Under the pieces are notes generated by a model. That model ran no database searches and was not told the origin of the DNA. It saw nothing but the letters and a program-made list of their open reading frames with translations. A stretch of DNA of 64,000 nt from Pleurodeles waltl (Eukaryota > Chordata > Amphibia > Caudata > Salamandridae): the NCBI RefSeq assembly GCF_031143425.1, contig NC_090450.1, positions 221,041,442 to 221,105,441 of the forward strand. The letters run 5' to 3'. Shown piece by piece: positions 58,540-64,000 of this stretch. Both the position numbers and the translations under genes were made by a program. Numbering within the stretch: the stretch's first letter is position 1; each line of letters opens with the position of its first letter.

Positions 58540-61500
58540 GCAAATTTATTTTAGGCCATTTCTGCCCCCCCGGGGGACAGATCGGCCTATTATTAGGCCG
58601 AACTGCCCCCGGGGGGGGGGGGCAGAACACTCTAGGCGCCAGGGCAATTTTTTTTTTGTGTTTTTTTTTTGTTGTTGTTTCTTTTTTTAGAGATGGGGAG
58701 CGACCCATCAGGCAAGGGTTGCTCCCCTGGGGGGGCAAATTGTATTTAGACCATTTCTGCCCCCCTGGGGGCAGATTGGCCAATTTTAGGTCAATCTGCC
58801 CCTAAGGGGGCAGAAATCACTAGGCACCGGGGATTTGTTTTTTGGCACCAATGTCACGCAGGGGGAGCGACCCCGTAGGCAAGGGTCGCTCCCGGGGGGG
58901 GGTGGGGGTTGGGGGGGCAAATTTATTTTAGGCCATTTCTGCCCCCCCGGGGGACAGATCGGCCTATTATTAGGCCGAACTGCCCCCCGGGGGGGGGCAG
59001 AACACTCTAGGCGCCAGGGCAATTTTTTTTTTGTGTGTTTTTTTTTTGTTGTTTCTTTTTTTAGAGATGGGGAGCGACCCATCAGGCAAGGGTCGCTCCC
59101 CTGGGGGGGCAAATTGTATTTAGACCATTTCTGCCCCCCTGGGGGCAGATTGGCCAATTTTAGGTCAATCTGCCCCCAAGGGGGCAGAAACCACTAGGCA
59201 CCGGGGATTTGTTTTTTGGCGCCAATGTCACGCAGGGGGAGCGACCCCGTAGGCAAGGGTCGCTCCCGGGGGGGTGGGGGTTGGGGGGGTAAATTTATTT
59301 TAGGCCATTTCTGCCCCCCCGGGGGACAGATCGGCCTATTATTAGGCCGAACTGCCCCCGGGGGGGGGGGCAGAACACTCTAGGCGCCAGGGCAATTTTT
59401 TTTTTGTGTTTTTTTTTTTTGTTGTTTCTTTTTTTAGAGATGGGGAGCGACCCATCAGGCAAGGGTCGCTCCCCTGGGGGGGCAAATTGTATTTAGACCA
59501 TTTCTGCCCCCCTGGGGGCAGATGGGCCAATTTGAGGTCAATCTGCCCCCAAGGGGGCAGAAACCACTAGGCACCGGGGATTTTTTTTTTGGCACCAATG
59601 TCACGCAGGGGGAGCGACCCCGTAGGCAAGGGTCGCTCCCGGGGGGGGGGGGGGGGGGTTGGGGGAGCAAATTTATTTTAGGCCATTTCTGCCCCCCCGG
59701 GGGACAGATCGGCCTATTATTAGGCCGAACTGCCCCCCGGGGGGGGGGGGCAGAACACTCTAGGCGCCAGGGCAATTTTTTTTTTGTGTGTTTTTTTTTG
59801 TTGTTTCTTTTTATAGAGATGGGGAGCGACCCATCAGGCAAGGGTCGCTCCCCTGGGGGGGGCAAATTGTATTTAGACCATTTCTGCCCCCCTGGGGGCA
59901 GATTGGCCAATTTTAGGTCAATCTGCCCCCAAGGGGGCAGAAACCACTAGGCACCGGGGATTTGTTTTTTGGCACCAATGTCACGCAGGGGGAGCGACCC
60001 CGTAGGCAAGGGTCGCTCCCGGGGGGGGGTGGGGGTTGGGGGGGCAAATTTATTTTAGGCCATTTCTGCCCCCCCGGGGGACAGATCGGCCTATTATTAG
60101 GCCGAACTGCCCCCCGGGGGGGGCAGAACACTCTAGGCGCCAGGGCAATTTTTTTTTTATGTGTTTTTTTTTTTGTTGCTTCTTTTTTTAGAGATGGGGA
60201 GCGACCCATCAAGCAAGGGTCGCTCCCCTGGGGGGGCAAATTGTATTTAGACCATTTCTGCCCCCCTGGGGGCAGATTGGGCAATTTTAGGTCAATCTGC
60301 CCCCAAGGGGGCAGAAACCACTAGGCACCGGGGATTTGTTTTTTGGCGCCAATGTCACGCAGGGGGAGCGACCCCGTAGGCAAGGGTCGCTCCCGGGGGG
60401 GGGGTGGGGGTTGGGGGGGCAAATTTATTTTAGGCCATTTCTGCCCCCCCGGGGGACAGATCGGCCTATTATTAGGGCGAACTGCCCCCGGGGGGGGGGG
60501 CAGAACACTCTAGGCGCCAGGGCAATTTTTTTTTTGTGGTTTTTTTTTGTTGTTGTTTCTTTTTTTAGAGATGGGGAGCGACCCATCAGGCAAGGGTTGC
60601 TCCCGGGGGGGGGGGGGGGGGGGTTGGGGGAGCAAATTTATTTTAGGCCATTTCTGCCCCCCCGGGGGACAGATCGGCCTATTATTAGGCCGAACTGCCC
60701 CCCGGGGGGGGGCAGAACACTCTAGGCGCCAGGGCAATTTTTTTTTTGTGTGTTTTTTTTTTGTTGTTTCTTTTTTTAGAGATGGGGAGCGACCCATCAG
60801 GCAAGGGTCGCTCCCCTGGGGGGGCAAATTGTATTTAGACCATTTCTGCCCCCCTGGGGGCAGATTGGCCAATTTTAGGTCAATCTGCCCCCAAGGGGGC
60901 AGAAACCACTAGGCACCGGGGATTTGTTTTTTGGCGCCAATGTCACGCAGGGGGAGCGACCCCGTAGGCAAGGGTCGCTCCCGGGGGGGGGGGGGGTTGG
61001 GGGTGCAAATTTATTTTAGGCCATTTCTGCCCCCCCGGGGGACAGATCGGCCTATTATTAGGCCGAACTGCCCCCGGGGGGGGGGGCAGAACACTCTAGG
61101 CGCCAGGGCAATTTTTTTTTTGTGTTTTTTTTTTGTTGTTGTTTCTTTTTTTAGAGATGGGGAGCGACCCATCAGGCAAGGGTTGCTCCCCTGGGGGGGC
61201 AAATTGTATTTAGACCATTTCTGCCCCCCTGGGGGCAGATTGGCCAATTTTAGGTCAATCTGCCCCTAAGGGGGCAGAAATCACTAGGCACCGGGGATTT
61301 GTTTTTTGGCGCCAATGTCACGCAGGGGGAGCGACCCCGTAGGCAAGGGTCGCTCCCGGGGGTGGGTGGGGGTTGGGGGGGCAAATTTATTTTAGGCCAT
61401 TTCTGCCCCCCCGGGGGACAGATCGGCATATTATTAGGCCGGACTGCCCCGGGGGGGGGCAGAACACTCTAGGCGCCAGGGCAATTTTTTTTTTTTTTTT

Positions 61501-64000
61501 TTTTTTTTTGTTGTTTCTTTTTTTAGAGATGGGGAGCGACCCATCAGGCAAGGGTCGCTCCCCTGGGGGGGCAAATTGTATTTAGACCATTTCTGCCCCC
61601 CTGGGGACAGATTGGCCAATTTTAGGTCAATCTGCCCCCAAGGGGGCAGAAACCACTAGGCACCGGGGATTTGTTTTTTTGGCGCCAATGTCACGCAGGG
61701 GGAGCGACCCCGTAGGCAAGGGTCGCTCCCGGGGGGGGGGTGGCGGTTGGGGAGGCAAATTTATTTTAGGCCATTTCTGCCCCCCCGGGGGACAGATCGG
61801 CCTATTATTAGGCCGAACTGTCCCCGGGGGGGGGGGGCAGAACACTCTAGGCGCCAGGGCAAATTTTTTTTTTGTGTTTTTTTTTTTTTTTGTTTCTTTT
61901 TTTAGAGATGGGGAGCGACCCATCAGGCAAGGGTCGCTCCCCTGGGGGGGCAAATTGTATTTAGACCATTTCTGCTCCCCTGTGGGCAGATTGGCCAATT
62001 TTAGGTCAATCTGCCCCCAAGGGGGCAGAAACCACTAGGCACCGGGGATTTGTTTTTTGGCACCAATGTCACGCAGGGGGAGCGACCCCGTAGGCAAGGG
62101 TCGCTCCCGGGGGGGGGTGGGGGTTGGGGGGGCAAATTTATTTTAGGCCATTTCTGCCCCCCCGGGGGACAGATCGGCCTATTATTAGGCCGAACTGCCC
62201 CCCGGGAGGGGCAGAACACTCTAGGCGCCAGGGCAATTTTTTTTTTGTGTGTTTTTTTTTTGTTGTTTCTTTTTTAGAGATGGGGAGCGACCCATCAGGC
62301 AAGGGTCGCTCCCCTGGGGGGGCAAATTGTATTTAGACCATTTCTGCCCCCCTGGGGGCAGATGGGCCAATTTGAGGTCAATCTGCCCCCAAGGGGGCAG
62401 AAACCACTAGGCACCGGGGATTTGTTTTTTGGCACCAATGTCACGCAGGGGGAGCGACCCCGTAGGCAAGGGTCGCTCCCGGGGGGGGGGGGTGGGGGTT
62501 GGGGTGGCAAATTTATTTTAGGCCATTTCTGCCCCCCCGGGGGACAGATCGGCCTATTATTAGGCCGAACTGCCCCCCGGGGGGGGGGGCAGAACACTCT
62601 AGGCGCCAGGGCAATTTTTTTTTTTGTGTTTTTTTTTGTTGTTTCTTTTTATAGAGATGGGGAGCGACCCATCAGGCAAGGGTCGCTCCCCTGGGGGGGC
62701 AAATTGTATTTAGACCATTTCTGCCCCCCTGGGGGCAGATTGGCCAATTTTAGGTCAATCTGCCCCCAAGGGGGCAGAAACCACTAGGCACCGGGGATTT
62801 TTTTTTTGGCACCAATGTCACGCAGGGGGAGCGACCCCGTAGGCAAGGGTCGCTCCCGGGGGGGGGGGGGGGTTGGGGGGGCAAATTTATTTTAGGCCAT
62901 TTCTGCCCCCCCGGGGGACAGATCGGCCTATTATTAGGCCGAACTGCCCCCGGGGGGGGGGGCAGAACACTCTAGGCGCCAGGGCAATTTTTTTTTTGTG
63001 TTTTTTTTTTGTTGTTGTTTCTTTTTTTAGAGATGGGGAGCGACCCATCAGGCAAGGGTTGCTCCCCTGGGGGGGCAAATTGTATTTAGACCATTTCTGC
63101 CCCCCTGGGGGCAGATTGGCCAATTTTAGGTCAATCTGCCCCTAAGGGGGCAGAAATCACTAGGCACCGGGGATTTGTTTTTTGGCGCCAATGTCACGCA
63201 GGGGGAGCGACCCCGTAGGCAAGGGTCGCTCCCGGGGGTGGGTGGGGGTTGGGGGGGCAAATTTATTTTAGGCCATTTCTGCCCCCCCGGGGGACAGATC
63301 GGCATATTATTAGGCCGGACTGCCCCCGGGGGGGGGGCAGAACACTCTAGGCGCCAGGGCAATTTTTTTTTGTGTTTTTTTTTTTTGTTGTTTCTTTTTT
63401 TAGAGATGGGGAGCGACCCATCAGGCAAGGGTCGCTCCCCTGGGGGGGCAAATTGTATTTAGACCATTTCTGCCCCCCTGGGGACAGATTGGCCAATTTT
63501 AGGTCAATCTGCCCCCAAGGGGGCAGAAACCACTAGGCACCGGGGATTTGTTTTTTGGCGCCAATGTCACGCAGGGGGAGCGACCCCGTAGGCAAGGGTC
63601 GCTCCCGGGGGGGGGGTGGCGGTTGGGGAGGCAAATTTATTTTAGGCCATTTCTGCCCCCCCGGGGGACAGATCGGCCTATTATTAGGCCGAATTGTCCC
63701 CGGGGGGGGGGGGGCAGAACACTCTAGGCGCCAGGGCAATTTTTTTTTTGTGTTTTTTTTTTTTTTTTGTTTCTTTTTTTAGAGATGGGGAGCGACCCAT
63801 CAGGCAAGGGTCGCTCCCCTGGGGGGGCAAATTGTATTTAGACCATTTCTGCTCCCCTGGGGGCAGATTGGCCAATTTTAGGTCAATCTGCCCCCAAGGG
63901 GGCAGAAACCACTAGGCACCGGGGATTTGTTTTTTGGCACCAATGTCACGCAGGGGGAGCGACCCCGTAGGCAAGGGTCGCTCCCGGGGGGGGGTGGGGG
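58540..64000. repeat. GC-rich dimeric satellite array, about 375-bp unit
   Basis: Units start (GCAAATTTATTTTAGG) at 58540, 58917, 59289, 59667, 60044, 60419, 60632, 61005, 61381, 61755, 62132, 62517, 62881, 63257 and 63631; spacing is 364-385 except 213 once. The array continues past the window. Each unit has two related halves of about 192 and 180 bp. Both run GCAAATT...CCATTTCTGCCCCCC, then CACTAGGC/CTCTAGGCGCC, a T-rich tract, and the stem GGGAGCGACCC/GGGTCGCTCCC (for example 59070-59100 and 59237-59267). A second stem, CGGCCTA/TAGGCCG, is at 58960-58977. Long G runs (up to 18) and T runs vary in length. No coding role is supported. Confidence 0.97.
60419..60631. repeat. Truncated satellite unit (213 bp)
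   Basis: Contains only the first half. After AAGGGTTGCTCCC it jumps directly to the G-run normally following the second half's stem. The deletion has both edges in the shared GCTCCC-G(n) motif, as expected from unequal exchange or slippage between half-units. Confidence 0.85.

Noticed and set aside
58533..63915. Many 70-150 codon ORFs on both strands of the satellite, with repeated Pro/Gly-rich products
   Set aside because: The unit length is about 375 bp (near a multiple of 3) and GC-rich, so open frames recur on both strands. Frames break wherever G or T runs vary. No start context or domain.
58540..64000. CRISPR-like array
   Set aside because: Period is about 375 bp with no unique spacers, and the context is vertebrate.

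Overview
The window reads as repeat-dominated vertebrate DNA from a very large genome. No host gene could be supported. The long (about 1.5 kb and 2.7 kb) LTR elements, a chromodomain Ty3/Gypsy element, tRNA-derived SINEs with CR1/L2-like tails, TIR elements with strong hairpins and a GC-rich satellite together suggest a salamander, plausibly a newt such as Pleurodeles. That is inference from repeat style, not from a diagnostic gene.

Layout. 1-14240: the inner part and 5' LTR of an old minus-strand endogenous retrovirus (ERV copy 1), with gag, pro, pol and env all broken by stops and frameshifts. A 2.67 kb solo LTR sits in env (954-3622) and a SINE sits in the reverse transcriptase (7076-7393); both have target-site duplications. 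14241-18152: unassigned DNA. 18157-33897: ERV copy 2 of the same family, bounded by two LTRs and a 4-bp duplication. It keeps env and the 3' half of pol but has lost gag, protease and most of RT. Its RNase H region is split by a complete Ty3/Gypsy element (23784-31211, plus strand) flanked by the 5-bp duplication CGTAG. 34433 to about 36670: a solo LTR of the same ERV family, itself split by a 627-bp element made almost entirely of consecutive hairpins (35291-35917).

36.7-58.5 kb: degenerate DNA with a CR1/L2-like LINE fragment (37.4-37.9 kb), a TIR element with TAA duplications whose apex holds an inverted copy of neighbouring DNA (41.8-43.0 kb), an L1-like ORF2 tail (45.6-46.1 kb), LTR pieces, a broken Gypsy-like RT (52.7 kb), a fold-back element (54.5-55.3 kb) and a SINE (55.8 kb). 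58540-64000: a tandem satellite with a period near 375 bp, built from two related halves and with higher-order structure. It runs off the right edge.

The most informative element is the Gypsy copy. It belongs with the sushi/Tf1-type chromoviruses. It shows a TATA box, a 9-nt match between the predicted mRNA 5' end and the primer-binding position (self-priming), a GGGAAAC slippery heptamer with a 7-nt spacer and a foldable pseudoknot at the gag/pol overlap, an intact pol ORF ending in a chromodomain, and a polypurine tract. Its LTRs differ by 11 substitutions over about 1437 bp (hand count), so it is young, but gag carries a stop and a frameshift.
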